NCBI RefSeq assembly: GCF_001304615.2
Contig: NZ_CP032683.1
Span: 2,418,001 to 2,482,000, forward strand
Reading direction: 5' to 3'
Source: Methanosarcina flavescens
Lineage (GTDB): Archaea > Halobacteriota > Methanosarcinia > Methanosarcinales > Methanosarcinaceae
Length of the DNA stretch: 64,000 nucleotides
Under the pieces are notes generated by a model that had not been told where the DNA came from, searched no databases, and saw only the letters and a program-made list of their open reading frames with translations. Positions 1 to 12,128 of the stretch are shown here, in pieces. The translations under genes were made by a program, and so were the position numbers. Position 1 is the stretch's first letter. The number at the start of each line of letters is the position of its first letter.

Positions 1-135
<135 letters not shown>

Positions 136-146
136 GGTGGGTTATG

Positions 147-1568
<1,422 letters not shown>

Positions 1569-1577
1569 GGTGATTAA

Positions 1578-2204
<627 letters not shown>

Positions 2205-2205
2205 G

Positions 2206-2667
2206 ATGTATGCAGTTGTAAGGTTGAGAGGCCCGGTTAACGTCCGGTATACCATTGAGGATACCATGAAGATGCTTCGCCTGCACAAAGTTAACCACTG
2301 TGTGCTTGTGCCCGAGACTCCTCACTACAAGGGTATGATTCAGAAGGTTAAGGACTACGTCGCCTATGGGAAGGTTGACGCAAAAACCTTCGCAGGGATC
2401 CTCGAAAACCGTGGAAGACTCGAAGGCAACACCCGCCTAACCGAGGAATATATACGAGAAAACACAGCCTATGATTCTATTCAGGCATTTGCAGACGCTG
2501 TAATTGCAGGAGAAACTACCCTTAAGGCCGTTCCCAAACTGAAGCCTGTTTTCAGGCTTCATCCTCCAAGGAAAGGGCATGCTGGGATTAAAAGGACCGT
2601 ACAGCAGGGCGGCACGCTCGGAAACCACGGCGAGAATATCAATGCGCTCCTGCACAAAATGAGATAA
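2206..2667 (+). CDS. rpl30p: Ribosomal protein L30
   Basis: 153 residues, the long archaeal L30/L7e form. The N-terminus [20 protein letters not shown] and [21 protein letters not shown] blocks are diagnostic, and the end ([20 protein letters not shown]) is the archaeal-specific extension. The AAGGAGGAAGC ribosome binding site lies inside the end of the S5 gene. It is a peripheral large-subunit protein that binds 23S rRNA. The gap to L15 is 10 bp. Confidence 0.96.
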   Translation: MYAVVRLRGPVNVRYTIEDTMKMLRLHKVNHCVLVPETPHYKGMIQKVKDYVAYGKVDAKTFAGILENRGRLEGNTRLTEEYIRENTAYDSIQAFADAVIAGETTLKAVPKLKPVFRLHPPRKGHAGIKRTVQQGGTLGNHGENINALLHKMR

Positions 2668-2677
2668 GGTGGTTTGA

Positions 2678-3098
<421 letters not shown>

Positions 3099-3100
<2 letters not shown>

Positions 3101-3140
3101 GTAGTGTCACTCTGACATTACTTATTTTAATTCTTTTGGT
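3099..3140 (+). terminator. Hairpin plus T-rich tail after rpl15p
   Basis: An 11-bp inverted repeat (3099-3109 with 3113-3123, one G.U pair, loop CTC) overlaps the L15 stop codon. It is followed by a T-rich stretch to about 3140. This looks like a terminator or a 3'-end-defining stem-loop separating the ribosomal genes from secY. Archaeal termination depends mainly on T-runs, so the stem may instead stabilise the 3' end. Confidence 0.5.
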
Positions 3141-3199
3141 AACTTTTTCATATTAGATGTACTATACTACCAATATCTTACGGTAAAACGTGATCTAAC

Positions 3200-3225
3200 A
3201 TTTTAAAAATTATAAATAAATTATA
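3200..3225 (+). promoter_or_regulatory. Probable TATA region of secY
   Basis: An A/T-only stretch (TTTTAAAAATTATAAATAAATTATATTTT) lies about 20-45 bp before the secY ATG, behind the L15 hairpin. Its position fits an archaeal TATA box giving a short leader that contains the GGTG ribosome binding site at 3234-3237. Predicted from sequence only. Confidence 0.4.
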
Positions 3226-3243
3226 TTTTGAATGGTGTAATCG

Positions 3244-4722
3244 ATGACTCTCAGGGATACGTTAGAACCGTTTTTTAACAAGTTACCTGCAGTAGCAAGT
3301 CCGGAAAAACATGTCCATTTTAAGGATAAGCTCTGGTGGACTCTGGGAGTCCTTATGCTGTACTTTGCTCTGGCAAATGTACCGCTCTTTGGGATGTCCC
3401 AGGATTCGGTTGACCTTTTTGAATCTTACCGTGCCTTCTTTGCAGGTGCGTCTGGATCCCTTATTCTTCTAGGTATCGGGCCCATTGTCACGGCTTCGAT
3501 CGTCCTGCAGCTTCTTGTTGGAGCAGATATTATTAAATTGGACCTGTCGGACCCCAGAGACCAGGCATTCTTCCAGGGGGCTCAGAAGTTTCTTGTGTTT
3601 GTCATGATCCTGCTGGAGGCTCTGCCGCAGCTACTTGGTGGGTATATCCAGCCTGATCCAGGGCTTGCTTCTGTTCTTGGTGTAGGCCTGGGAGTAATCA
3701 CCTTCCTGCTCCTCGTCCAGATCTTTATTGGAGGTGCACTGATCCTGTTCATGGATGAGGTGGTTTCTAAGTGGGGTATCGGGTCAGGAGTCGGGCTTTT
3801 CATTGTTGCGGGAATCTCCCAGCAGATTGTTACAGGAATATTCAACTGGCAACCTGATGAAACAGGGCTCCCCATAGGGCTGATTCCTAAATGGGTTTAC
3901 ATCGCCCAGAATGTTGGAACAGATTATCTCTTCTCAGGTGAAGGCGTGATGTTCATGCTGATCAGAGGAGGAATTCTGGCACTTCTGAGCACGGTTGCTA
4001 TTTTCTTGCTTGTGGTATATGTTGAGAGTACGAGAATTGAAATCCCTCTCGCGCACAGCGCAGTAAGAGGAGCAAGGGGTCGCTTCCCTGTCAAGCTTAT
4101 ATATGCCTCAGTGCTGCCAATGATCCTTGTCCGCGCTCTTCAGGCTAATATCCAGATGGTAGGGATTATTCTCTCAAGCCGGGGAATTAATTTCCTTGGT
4201 GAGTTCAGTGGGTCAACACCGCTTAACGGGATTATGTATTATCTTGCTCCAATAAATAGCCCCTATGACTGGATTCCGTCTCTAGTGCGGGAGTCCTTCG
4301 CAAGCTATGGGGTTGCTGCGCCTGCTACCTGGCAGATTGCACTTCATGTTTTCATGGATGCGCTTTTCCTTATTGGAGGCGGGATTATCTTTGCCCTCTT
4401 CTGGATAGAGACTACAGGCATGGGCGCAAAGCCTACAGCCCAGAAGATATTTAATTCTGGCATGCAGATCCCAGGCTTCAGGCGGAACATCGGCAGTATT
4501 GAAAAGGTCATGCAGCGTTATATCCCGAAAGTAACCGTAATAGGTGGAGCTTTCATAGGAATTCTTACACTGGTTGCAAGTCTGCTAGGTACCATTGGAA
4601 GTGCTGGCGGTACAGGGCTGCTGCTTACTGTGAGTATCGTGTATAGGCTGTACGAGGATATAGCATCCGAGCAGATGATGGAAATGCACCCGATGATCCG
4701 TTCTTTCTTCGGGGAACAGTAA
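3244..4722 (+). CDS. secY: Protein translocase subunit SecY
   Basis: 492 residues with about ten hydrophobic segments, the size and pattern of archaeal SecY/Sec61alpha, the pore of the Sec protein-conducting channel in the cytoplasmic membrane. Seen: the plug and TM2 region (GASGSLILLGIGPIVTASIVLQLL, about residues 68-91), the TM4-5 segment with WGIGSGVGLFI, and the cytoplasmic loop RGARGRFPVKLIYASVLPMI that faces the ribosome. The C-terminus ends in EMHPMIRSFFGEQ as in methanogen homologs. It sits between L15 and adk, the standard archaeal order. Confidence 0.97.
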   Translation: MTLRDTLEPFFNKLPAVASPEKHVHFKDKLWWTLGVLMLYFALANVPLFGMSQDSVDLFESYRAFFAGASGSLILLGIGPIVTASIVLQLLVGADIIKLDLSDPRDQAFFQGAQKFLVFVMILLEALPQLLGGYIQPDPGLASVLGVGLGVITFLLLVQIFIGGALILFMDEVVSKWGIGSGVGLFIVAGISQQIVTGIFNWQPDETGLPIGLIPKWVYIAQNVGTDYLFSGEGVMFMLIRGGILALLSTVAIFLLVVYVESTRIEIPLAHSAVRGARGRFPVKLIYASVLPMILVRALQANIQMVGIILSSRGINFLGEFSGSTPLNGIMYYLAPINSPYDWIPSLVRESFASYGVAAPATWQIALHVFMDALFLIGGGIIFALFWIETTGMGAKPTAQKIFNSGMQIPGFRRNIGSIEKVMQRYIPKVTVIGGAFIGILTLVASLLGTIGSAGGTGLLLTVSIVYRLYEDIASEQMMEMHPMIRSFFGEQ

Positions 4723-4800
4723 GGGTCTTTTGAGTTTGAGAAAGGAATCGAGTTAGGTGTAAAGTAATAAACTAAAGGATACAGACACAGGGATTTTCGA

Positions 4801-5451
4801 ATGAATATAATAATCTTCGGGCCCCCGGGTGCCGGAAAAGGTACCCAGGCCAAAAAAATGGTTGATTTCTACGGAATCCCGCAGATCTCCACAGGGGATA
4901 TTTTGCGGGCGAATGTTAGGGAAGGGACCGAGCTTGGGCTTGCAGCCAAGGCATATATGGATAAAGGAGAACTTGTTCCTGATGAGGTGCTTATAGGGAT
5001 TATTAAGAACCGTCTGAAGGAAGAGGACTGTGAAAAAGGCTTCATCCTTGACGGATATCCAAGGACTATACCCCAGGCTGATGCTCTTGCAACCATCCTT
5101 GATGAGATCAACAAGCCTATAGATGTTGTCCTCAACCTTGAAGTGCCTGATGAAGAATTGGTCGAGAGAATAAGCGGCCGTCTTATGTGCAGTAACTGCG
5201 GCGCGAGCTACCACAGAACCTTCAACCCACCGAAAAAGGAGGATGTCTGTGATGTTTGCGGCGGGGAACTTTTCCAGCGTGACGACGACAGAGAAGAGGC
5301 TGTCAAGAATCGCCTTACAGTTTATAAAAGACAGACTCAGCCACTTATTGATTATTATGCAAAAAAGAGTCTCCTGGTATCTCTTGATGGCACCAAAGGC
5401 ATAGATGAGGTTTTTGAAGATATAAAGGCAGTCCTTGCAAAATTTGCCTGA
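4801..5451 (+). CDS. adk: Adenylate kinase with zinc-type LID
   Basis: 216 residues. It carries out reversible phosphoryl transfer, ATP + AMP = 2 ADP. The P-loop GPPGAGKGT is at residues 7-15, the AMP-binding part has STGDILRANV (30-39), and DGYPRT lies at 84-89. The LID domain carries four cysteines (C130, C133, C150, C153) in the CSNC...CDVC arrangement that binds a structural metal, usually zinc. This is the bacterial-type long adenylate kinase used by Methanosarcina rather than the short trimeric archaeal type. It lies 78 bp after secY. Confidence 0.96.
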   Translation: MNIIIFGPPGAGKGTQAKKMVDFYGIPQISTGDILRANVREGTELGLAAKAYMDKGELVPDEVLIGIIKNRLKEEDCEKGFILDGYPRTIPQADALATILDEINKPIDVVLNLEVPDEELVERISGRLMCSNCGASYHRTFNPPKKEDVCDVCGGELFQRDDDREEAVKNRLTVYKRQTQPLIDYYAKKSLLVSLDGTKGIDEVFEDIKAVLAKFA

Positions 5452-5570
5452 AACCTTCATTTCCTTTTCCTTTTCTTTTATTAAGTCTCTTGCTTTTCTA
5501 TTTTTTCCTTTACTAGGCATGTCAAATAAAAAGCCTCCGCTTCTTTCTTCTCTATTTGATTCAAACAATT

Positions 5571-5581
5571 AGTATTTAAAT
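5571..5581 (+). promoter_or_regulatory. TATA-like box before the winged-helix gene
   Basis: The AGTATTTAAAT sequence would place transcription start near 5600. That is downstream of the ATG at 5585 and upstream of the ATG at 5633, so it argues for the shorter protein. Inferred by spacing only. Confidence 0.4.
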
Positions 5582-5632
5582 AATATGCGGCTGTTTATGT
5601 CAACAAGAACTATACGACGGAGAAGCTGTAAT

Positions 5633-5911
5633 ATGACTGAAAACTCAATCGATGAACTGGTTAACTGGGTTATCAGTGTTGACCGCCGTTTGATTCTTAT
5701 GGATTCCATGAAAAGGCATACTTTTGTTCGTGCTTCGAATATTGCCCATGAGGCGAGCCGATCTACACAGAATATCAGCCATGCTTTAAAGGAACTTGAG
5801 AGTAAAGGCTTAATCCAGTGCTTGACTCCTGATAAGACCACATGGAAAAAATACACGCTGACAAGTGAAGGAAAAAAAGTTCTGGAAAAACTTGACGGAA
5901 CGTATCTTTAA
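5633..5911 (+). CDS. Winged-helix (MarR/ArsR-like) transcription regulator
   Basis: 92 residues with a single winged-helix DNA-binding domain. After an N-terminal helix (ELVNWVISVDRRLILMDSM) comes an apparent recognition helix-turn-helix, NIAHEASRSTQNISHALKEL (about residues 39-58), then the wing with KGLIQCLTPDKTTWKKYTLT and a final helix. No ligand or metal-binding domain is present. An upstream ATG at 5585 gives a 108-residue version but lies before the predicted transcription start. The gene sits between adk and the EMC3-like gene, which are adjacent in many archaea, so it looks inserted. Its target is unknown; control of neighbouring secretion genes is only a guess. Confidence 0.8.
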   Translation: MTENSIDELVNWVISVDRRLILMDSMKRHTFVRASNIAHEASRSTQNISHALKELESKGLIQCLTPDKTTWKKYTLTSEGKKVLEKLDGTYL

Positions 5912-6550
5912 TTGCTGGAATTATTGGAATATCTCCTGTTGCACAGATATTCGTTGAAAGCATTAACAAAAATATGTACAGCATATAAAATTAGAATTTT
6001 AGCGAAAATAAATTAATTAGCAAATTTTTTTACTCTGGACTTTCAGGGCTCTGAAGCTCTCTGGTCCCGCTTTCATGTAATATACTTAAATGCAATCCCT
6101 TATTCTCAAGTTGGACGTATTTATGATAAACTATGTGAATATATTCGAAGATACCCTCTGCCCCACAATCCTTCTCACAATCTTTCTAATAAGCCTTTTC
6201 AAAAAACTGCTTGAGACCGCAAGCCTTTTCAAAAAAGGCTTGAGCGAAAACCCCGAGCAACGGCGTGATCGACCGGCGCAACGGTCGCAGCTCAACGGTT
6301 TTGATCGAGCAACGCCACGCTTTCGGGTCAACGGTATCGGGTCAATTGAATTTCACAGAATAGTATAACTTATATATACATCGACCCTTATTAAGCAGAA
6401 CAATCTGAGTTATCGTTTAAAACCGGCTCCGTAATCGAGCTGATTTATCAGAACTTTACAGTAATCAAGCTTGTCGAGCTTTTATTTAACGGAATTCTTC
6501 TACGTTTGAAGATCTCAGAATAATTATTGAACCTGAATGGTGAGGACATC
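5912..6550. other. Gene-free stretch with repeated hairpin element
   Basis: No convincing gene. Frames open at 6090-6368 (plus) and 6131-6331 (minus), but both run through low-complexity repeated sequence without a ribosome binding site and resemble nothing I know. The left part is A/T-rich. The middle has two related copies beginning AAGCCTTTTCAAAAAA and a GC-rich block (6245-6320) with repeated CAACGG and CGATCG-like words. A TATA-like TATATATACAT lies near 6371-6381 and could serve the EMC3-like gene. Confidence 0.5.
6191..6244. repeat. Direct repeat, second copy an inverted hairpin
   Basis: Copy one (6191-6215) and copy two (6221-6244) share AAGCCTTTTCAAAAAA...GCTTGAG. In copy two the flanks AAGCCTTTT and AAAAGGCTT are nearly perfectly complementary and can form a hairpin (6221-6241). 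From memory, similar AAGCCTTTTC..GGCTTGAGCG elements are scattered in Methanosarcina intergenic regions, but I cannot verify this here. Confidence 0.6.
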
Positions 6551-7171
6551 TTGGTTTCAGAGACACTAAAAAATCAAATAGACCGGTTCCTGCTAGCTCT
6601 CGGTTTTTCCCTTATGATAGGGATTATAGTCCTTGGAGAGGGTTTCAGGAATGCTGTCGGGGAAGCCGTCGGGATTTTAATGAATCCCATACTTGCTCTG
6701 GTCGGGCAGGAGAATTTTCATCTAATTCTTTTGGTAATGGCGGCTATCACTGCTATTTATGCATCCCTTATCCAGAAGTATACAATTGACTGGGAACTCA
6801 TGAGGAATACTCAGGAACGCATGAGGGTTTTCCAGAAGGAATTCAGGGAGGCACAGCTTTCCCAGAATACCTATATGCTGAAAAAACTTGAAGACCAGCG
6901 TAAGGAAATGATGGAAGACCAGATGAAAATGTCCAAGCAGCAGTTCAAGCCAATGGCTTATATCAGTATCATTTCCCTTCCTCTTTTTATGTGGGCTTAT
7001 TACTACATTAGCGGGCATGGGAATGCTACTATGGTTTTTCCTTTCTGGGGTGAACAACTGCTGACTTCTAAGGCTTTCTGGGTCTTCCAGCATTGGATAT
7101 ACTGGTACTTTATCTCTTCTCTAGGGGTTAGCCAGCTTATCAGAAAGGCGCTGAATATCGGTGGGGTCTGA
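6551..7171 (+). CDS. EMC3/TMCO1-family (DUF106) membrane protein
   Basis: About 206 residues. Hydrophobic segments lie near the N-terminus (RFLLALGFSLMIGIIVLGEG), around residues 55-75, and twice near the C-terminus. Between them is a charged coiled coil (MRVFQKEFREAQLSQNTYMLKKLEDQRKEMMEDQMKMSKQQ). This is the layout of archaeal DUF106 proteins, relatives of eukaryotic EMC3/TMCO1 and the YidC/Oxa1 insertase superfamily, so membrane-protein insertion is the likely role. TTG at 6551 is chosen because GGTGAGG (6539-6545) sits six bases before it; a TTG at 6527 would add eight residues. Its last base overlaps the cmk start (TGATG). In archaea it belongs to the secY-adk-cmk neighbourhood, seen here. 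Confidence 0.88.
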   Translation: MVSETLKNQIDRFLLALGFSLMIGIIVLGEGFRNAVGEAVGILMNPILALVGQENFHLILLVMAAITAIYASLIQKYTIDWELMRNTQERMRVFQKEFREAQLSQNTYMLKKLEDQRKEMMEDQMKMSKQQFKPMAYISIISLPLFMWAYYYISGHGNATMVFPFWGEQLLTSKAFWVFQHWIYWYFISSLGVSQLIRKALNIGGV

Positions 7172-7713
7172 TGCGGATAACAGTTAGTGGGCTTCCTGGA
7201 AGTGGGACGACAACAATCTCAAGGCTTCTTGCCGAATACTATGAGCTTGAGCTGATTTCCTCAGGTGAAGTTTTCAGGAGGATTGCAAAGGAAAAAGGGA
7301 TCAGCCTGGCAGAATTCGGAGCTATGGCTGAAAAAGATCCTTCAATTGACCTGGCTATCGATAAGAATCAGAGAGCTGTTATCAACAGTCAGGAAAATCT
7401 GATTCTCGAAAGCAGGCTTGCCGGTCACATGGCTAAAGACGTCCCGAATGTACTCAAAATCTGGATAAAGGCTTCATTACCTGTCAGGGTAAAACGTATC
7501 CTGAGGCGGGAGAAAGCCTTATCTTTTGATGAAGAGCTTGAAAAAACAGTCGAGAGGGAAAAATCCGAAGCTCTCCGTTATATGAGTTATTATAATATTG
7601 ATATAAGTGACCTTTCGATTTATGATATCATTATTGACTCCGAGAAATGGAATCAGTACCAGATCTTTGACATTCTCAGGACAGCTATCGATTCTCTTAT
7701 GGGACCAGAATAA
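7171..7713 (+). CDS. cmk: Cytidylate kinase (archaeal short type)
   Basis: 180 residues. It phosphorylates CMP/dCMP with ATP. The P-loop GLPGSGTTT is at residues 7-15, followed by LAEYYELELISSGEVFR, which corresponds to the nucleotide monophosphate-binding region, and the LID-like RILRREK segment. The length matches archaeal Cmk (about 180-190), shorter than bacterial enzymes. Translation is coupled to the EMC3-like gene through a TGATG overlap. Confidence 0.93.
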   Translation: MRITVSGLPGSGTTTISRLLAEYYELELISSGEVFRRIAKEKGISLAEFGAMAEKDPSIDLAIDKNQRAVINSQENLILESRLAGHMAKDVPNVLKIWIKASLPVRVKRILRREKALSFDEELEKTVEREKSEALRYMSYYNIDISDLSIYDIIIDSEKWNQYQIFDILRTAIDSLMGPE

Positions 7714-7869
7714 TTTTCTGCGGGCTCTGTCAAAGGCTGGATTCTTATATAAAGCGTAGAGTTTTATTTGCCGGAACCTGATATAACTTGATATATTAAA
7801 GCGATTATGAGTATTCAGCATAATGATGTTTTACATTTATCCATCCAATTCAGGAGTTTTTGAAAAACT

Positions 7870-8886
7870 ATGTCATCTGCCGGCAAATTGCCATCCGAAG
7901 TTGAAAGGATTCTGATCCGGAAGTCCGGTGCCTGGACGAATCCATCTTATGGTTCCTATCCTGAAAGGCGCCCTATCCTCGAATACATTGAGAAAGGCGT
8001 TGTAAATATTGATAAACCAGCGGGGCCGACAAGCCATGAAGTTGCAGCCTGGGTAAAGGCTATTCTTGGTGTAAGCACGGCAGGGCATGCGGGCTCGCTT
8101 GATCCCAAGGTTACGGGGCTTTTGCCCACTTTACTCGGAAAGGCTACAAAGGCAGTCCCTGCTCTGCGCCTCTCAGGAAAGGAATATATCTGCCTCCTGA
8201 AGCTTCATAAGGAAATGCCTCAAAAACTGGTAAGGGAAGTCTGCGAGGAATTCACAGGTCCTATCTACCAGATGCCTCCTATTAAATCCGCTGTCAAGAG
8301 AGTTATCAGGATAAGGACGATCTATTATCTCGAGGTGCTTGAGATTGAAGGCAGTTCAGTGCTCTTTCGCGTAGGCTGCGAAGCCGGGACTTATATCAGG
8401 AAACTCTGCCATGATATAGGGCTTGCTCTTGGCTGCGGCGGGCATATGCAGGAACTCAGGAGAACAAAGGCAGGTCCTTTTACCGAGGAGACACTTATCA
8501 CGCTTCAGGACCTGATAGATGCATACATATTCTGGAAAGAAGATGGTGACGAGTCTGAACTCCGGCGGGTAATCATGCCAATGGAAACCGCTGTAGCCTA
8601 CCTTCCCAAAATCGTCCTGCGGGACAGTGCTGTGGATGCTGTCTGCTCCGGCGCCGCTCTGGCAGTTCCTGGCATCACAAGCCTTGATGCAAACCTTAAG
8701 AAAGGAGATCTTACAGCATTGTTTACGCTTAAAGGTGAACTCGTTGCCCTTGCAAAAGCTGAAATGAGTACAGAGGATATTCTTAAAGCCTCTACCGGGC
8801 TTGCAGCAACCTCAATCCGGGTTATGATGGAAGTCGGGACTTACCCGAAAGGTTGGGTTAAAAAAGAAGATAATGTTAAACCCTGA
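7870..8886 (+). CDS. cbf5: tRNA/rRNA pseudouridine synthase Cbf5
   Basis: 338 residues. It is the catalytic subunit of H/ACA ribonucleoproteins, also able to make pseudouridine 55 in tRNA in archaea. The TruB-type motif HAGSLDPKVTGLLP contains catalytic Asp78. The KxxxxxP-type DKPAGPTSHEV block (residues 48-58), the YxL/YIRKLCHDIG block and a C-terminal PUA domain (from about residue 250, PKIVLRDSAVDAVCSGAALAVPGI) are all present. In many archaea L34e and L14e genes lie between adk, cmk and cbf5; none is seen here. Confidence 0.96.
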   Translation: MSSAGKLPSEVERILIRKSGAWTNPSYGSYPERRPILEYIEKGVVNIDKPAGPTSHEVAAWVKAILGVSTAGHAGSLDPKVTGLLPTLLGKATKAVPALRLSGKEYICLLKLHKEMPQKLVREVCEEFTGPIYQMPPIKSAVKRVIRIRTIYYLEVLEIEGSSVLFRVGCEAGTYIRKLCHDIGLALGCGGHMQELRRTKAGPFTEETLITLQDLIDAYIFWKEDGDESELRRVIMPMETAVAYLPKIVLRDSAVDAVCSGAALAVPGITSLDANLKKGDLTALFTLKGELVALAKAEMSTEDILKASTGLAATSIRVMMEVGTYPKGWVKKEDNVKP

Positions 8887-8925
8887 TCTCTAAAACTCTT
8901 TTTAAACACCCTTTCTTAGAATAAA

Positions 8926-8936
8926 GTTTATATATC
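8926..8936 (+). promoter_or_regulatory. TATA-like box upstream of tRNA-Ser
   Basis: GTTTATATATC lies about 120 bp before the mature tRNA-Ser 5' end. If used, it would give a precursor with a leader near 100 nt containing the duplicated GGTATAAGTCGT words. Weak evidence, from composition and position only. Confidence 0.35.
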
Positions 8937-8948
8937 ACTATTCCGTTA

Positions 8949-9011
8949 TGGTATAAGTCGTGCCACAACCTTTCCAAGGGAAAGCTTGACCAAAGGTCTG
9001 GTATAAGTCGT
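8949..9011. repeat. 13-bp direct repeat upstream of tRNA-Ser
   Basis: TGGTATAAGTCGT occurs at 8949-8961 and again exactly at 8999-9011, 50 bp apart. It lies between cbf5 and the tRNA gene, within the presumed tRNA leader. It may be a leftover of a local duplication. Confidence 0.6.
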
Positions 9012-9057
9012 TTAATAAGTTAAAGTTGTGTTAAAATTAGTTGTTTATAACCTCTAT

Positions 9058-9140
9058 GCCGAGGTAGTCTAGTGGTAGGGCGCAAGCCTGGAAAGCTTGT
9101 GGGGCTTAGCCCCTCGGGAGTTCGAATCTCCCCCTCGGCG
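9058..9140 (+). tRNA. tRNA-Ser(GGA)
   Basis: Cloverleaf drawn by hand. Acceptor GCCGAGG (9058-9064) pairs with CCTCGGC (9133-9139). Anticodon stem CAAGC/GCTTG encloses loop CTGGAAA with anticodon GGA (9090-9092). A long class II variable arm follows, and the T arm is GGGAG-TTCGAAT-CTCCC (9116-9132). The discriminator is G9140, as in serine tRNAs. CCA is not encoded and there is no intron. It reads UCC and UCU. Confidence 0.95.
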
Positions 9141-9431
9141 TCGTACTCTTCTTACTTTCGTATTCTTAAGTTTCCCTGGATTTTCTTTCTATACTCTATT
9201 GTTTTTCTATGGAAATTGTCTGTAGGTTTTTTACCCGGGCAGAAGATCATATCCAGTAACGGGTCCAGTGCAGATACCCTTATATACTGGTAAATGCATG
9301 TAAAGTGAACTCATCAGTATATGCTGTAAAGAAGCTCCTATAGAGAGCTGCTCCTGACTTTTTCGTGTATTCTTTAAGGGTATTCGATCAGGGGCTACAG
9401 GATGCTGTATGCATTCCCCAGGAGGGAGTAT

Positions 9432-9890
9432 ATGGTAGAAGAGAAGAATAATGAAGAATTAAGGCATCTTGTTCGGATTATGAATACCGACTTGCAGGGG
9501 GCAAAACCTGTAGAGTACGCCCTTACAGGTATCCCGGGAATAGGGAGGCGCACTGCTATCCTTATTGCAAAGGGCGCAGGAGTAGACCCTACTGCTACAC
9601 TTGGATATCTGCCAGATGAAGAAGTGGCAAAACTTGACAATGCAATCGGGAAAATTGAGGAAATCGTTCCTTCCTGGATGTTGAACAGGCGGAGAGACTT
9701 GGCAACAGGACTGGATAAGCACCTGCTGGGAACGGACATCGTATTGACTTTCAGGGAAGATATTAACAACCTTAAAAAGATCCGTGCATATAGAGGTCTC
9801 AGGCACGAAAGGGGTCTTAAGGTCAGAGGACAGAGGACAAAATCCACTGGTCGCCGCGGATCAACTGTCGGTGTCAGCAGGAAGAAGTGA
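9432..9890 (+). CDS. rps13p: Ribosomal protein S13
   Basis: 152 residues, archaeal S13/S18e, located in the head of the small subunit and contacting the P-site tRNA and the large subunit. The conserved [22 protein letters not shown] region is a helix-hairpin-helix fold, and the C-terminus has the [20 protein letters not shown] tail. The frame continues upstream to an ATG at 9402. The ATG at 9432 is chosen because GGAGGGAG (9421-9428) sits directly before it and the N-terminus then matches the family (MVEEKN..LRHLVRI). It heads the S13-S4-S11-rpo3 alpha operon. Confidence 0.95.
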   Translation: MVEEKNNEELRHLVRIMNTDLQGAKPVEYALTGIPGIGRRTAILIAKGAGVDPTATLGYLPDEEVAKLDNAIGKIEEIVPSWMLNRRRDLATGLDKHLLGTDIVLTFREDINNLKKIRAYRGLRHERGLKVRGQRTKSTGRRGSTVGVSRKK

Positions 9891-9913
9891 TTTTCCGGTT
9901 GAGGTGATTTTAA

Positions 9914-10950
<1,037 letters not shown>

Positions 10951-11020
10951 GAGAAATTTTCAGGGAATTCTCCTAAAATTCTCTTTTTTGAATGCATTAA
11001 ACTATAAGGGAAATTAAGGT

Positions 11021-11821
11021 ATGACGATGGAAGTAGACATTCTGGAGTTATCGGACAGATCTGCAAAATTCGTGCTCTCAAGAGTTAGCACCGCTTTTGC
11101 CAACGGCATTCGGCGTGCCATGATCGCAGATGTGCCAACGCTTGCGATCGAGTATGTGAACCTTTATGACAACACCTCGGTACTCTATGATGAGCAGCTG
11201 GCTCTACGTCTGTCCTTAATCCCGCTTGTAACAGATCTGGAGGCGTATGTGCCACAGGCAGAATGTGATGTCTGCGGAGGAGAAGGCTGTCCTGCCTGTG
11301 AGGTTTCCTTAACCCTCAGCGCAGAAGGCCCGGGCACGGTTTATTCACGGGACCTTGTCTCTTCTGACCCGAAGATACAGCCAGCTGATCCAAATATACC
11401 GATTGTCGAGCTGAAAAAGGGGCAGAAGCTTGTGCTTGAGGCTATCGCTCACATGGGTTACGGCAGGGACAGCGCTAAATGGCAGGCAGGAATCTCTTGC
11501 GGCTACAAGAATGTGCCTATTATCAACATTCAAAACTGTGATGCATGTGGACACTGTGCAGCCGAGTGCCCAAAAAGCATTATACGGCTTGAGGAATCAG
11601 GTGCTAGAGTTGCTGAGGAAGACATTCTCAAATGCTCGCTTTGCAGGCTCTGTGAGCAGGTCTGTGATATTCATGCGATAAACATTGGCTTCGATGAAAA
11701 CGCTTTTGTGTTTACAATGGAGTCCGATGGTTCTTATACAGCTAAAGATCTTGCACTTAATGCGGCAAATGTGATTAAAGGCAAAGCCGAAGAAATCCTG
11801 GGCATTCTGGACCAGTTCTGA
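11021..11821 (+). CDS. rpo3: RNA polymerase subunit Rpo3 (D) with two [4Fe-4S] motifs
   Basis: 266 residues, the archaeal counterpart of the bacterial alpha N-terminal domain and eukaryotic Rpb3; with Rpo11 it nucleates polymerase assembly. The dimerisation part includes RVSTAFANGIRRAMIADVPTLAIE (21-44). An inserted ferredoxin-like domain carries C173-x2-C176-x2-C179-x3-C183 and C205-x2-C208-x2-C211-x3-C215, enough for two [4Fe-4S] clusters. Work on Methanosarcina has described cluster binding by this subunit. A further CxxC-x4-C-x2-C set (82, 85, 90, 93) could bind another metal. ATG at 11021 and 11027 are both possible. It ends the alpha operon here; L18e, L13 and S9 do not follow. Confidence 0.95.
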   Translation: MTMEVDILELSDRSAKFVLSRVSTAFANGIRRAMIADVPTLAIEYVNLYDNTSVLYDEQLALRLSLIPLVTDLEAYVPQAECDVCGGEGCPACEVSLTLSAEGPGTVYSRDLVSSDPKIQPADPNIPIVELKKGQKLVLEAIAHMGYGRDSAKWQAGISCGYKNVPIINIQNCDACGHCAAECPKSIIRLEESGARVAEEDILKCSLCRLCEQVCDIHAINIGFDENAFVFTMESDGSYTAKDLALNAANVIKGKAEEILGILDQF

Positions 11822-12128
11822 GCCGCAACTCGGACGGGCCCAAACCTAACTTTTTACATGAGGCTTTGTAGAGTCATAAACATTTCAATATATAGGCTTC
11901 TCAGGACTTTTTATGCCTGATTTATTTGATCTTTCTATGCCGCTATGCATTGCAACTGAAAAAAAAGGGGACATCCGCTTTACTAAAGTTTTTCTATGAC
12001 CTGTGCAGAATGGCTTATACGACTCGAAATGTTTATATATTATCCATGATATTGTGAGGGATTGCAAGGCGTAAAGCGCGCCGCATTACCAAAATGGAAC
12101 CGCTTTGAAAACATAATTAAAACAAGAT
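11822..12128. other. Intergenic region before tRNA-Leu
   Basis: No gene seen. A TATA-like GTTTATATATTA (12031-12042) lies 87 bp before the mature tRNA 5' end and may drive it, leaving a leader of about 65 nt. The rest has neither open frames with a ribosome binding site nor clear repeats. Confidence 0.5.

Noticed and set aside
4753-5568. 271-codon minus frame opposite adk
   Set aside because: Antisense shadow of adk, whose frame is certain from its motifs.
6090-6368. 92-codon plus frame and 66-codon minus frame in the adk-EMC3 gap
   Set aside because: Both run through the repeated hairpin element, have no ribosome binding site and no recognisable domain.
9072-9293. 73-codon plus frame starting inside tRNA-Ser
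   Set aside because: It begins within the tRNA gene and has no ribosome binding site.
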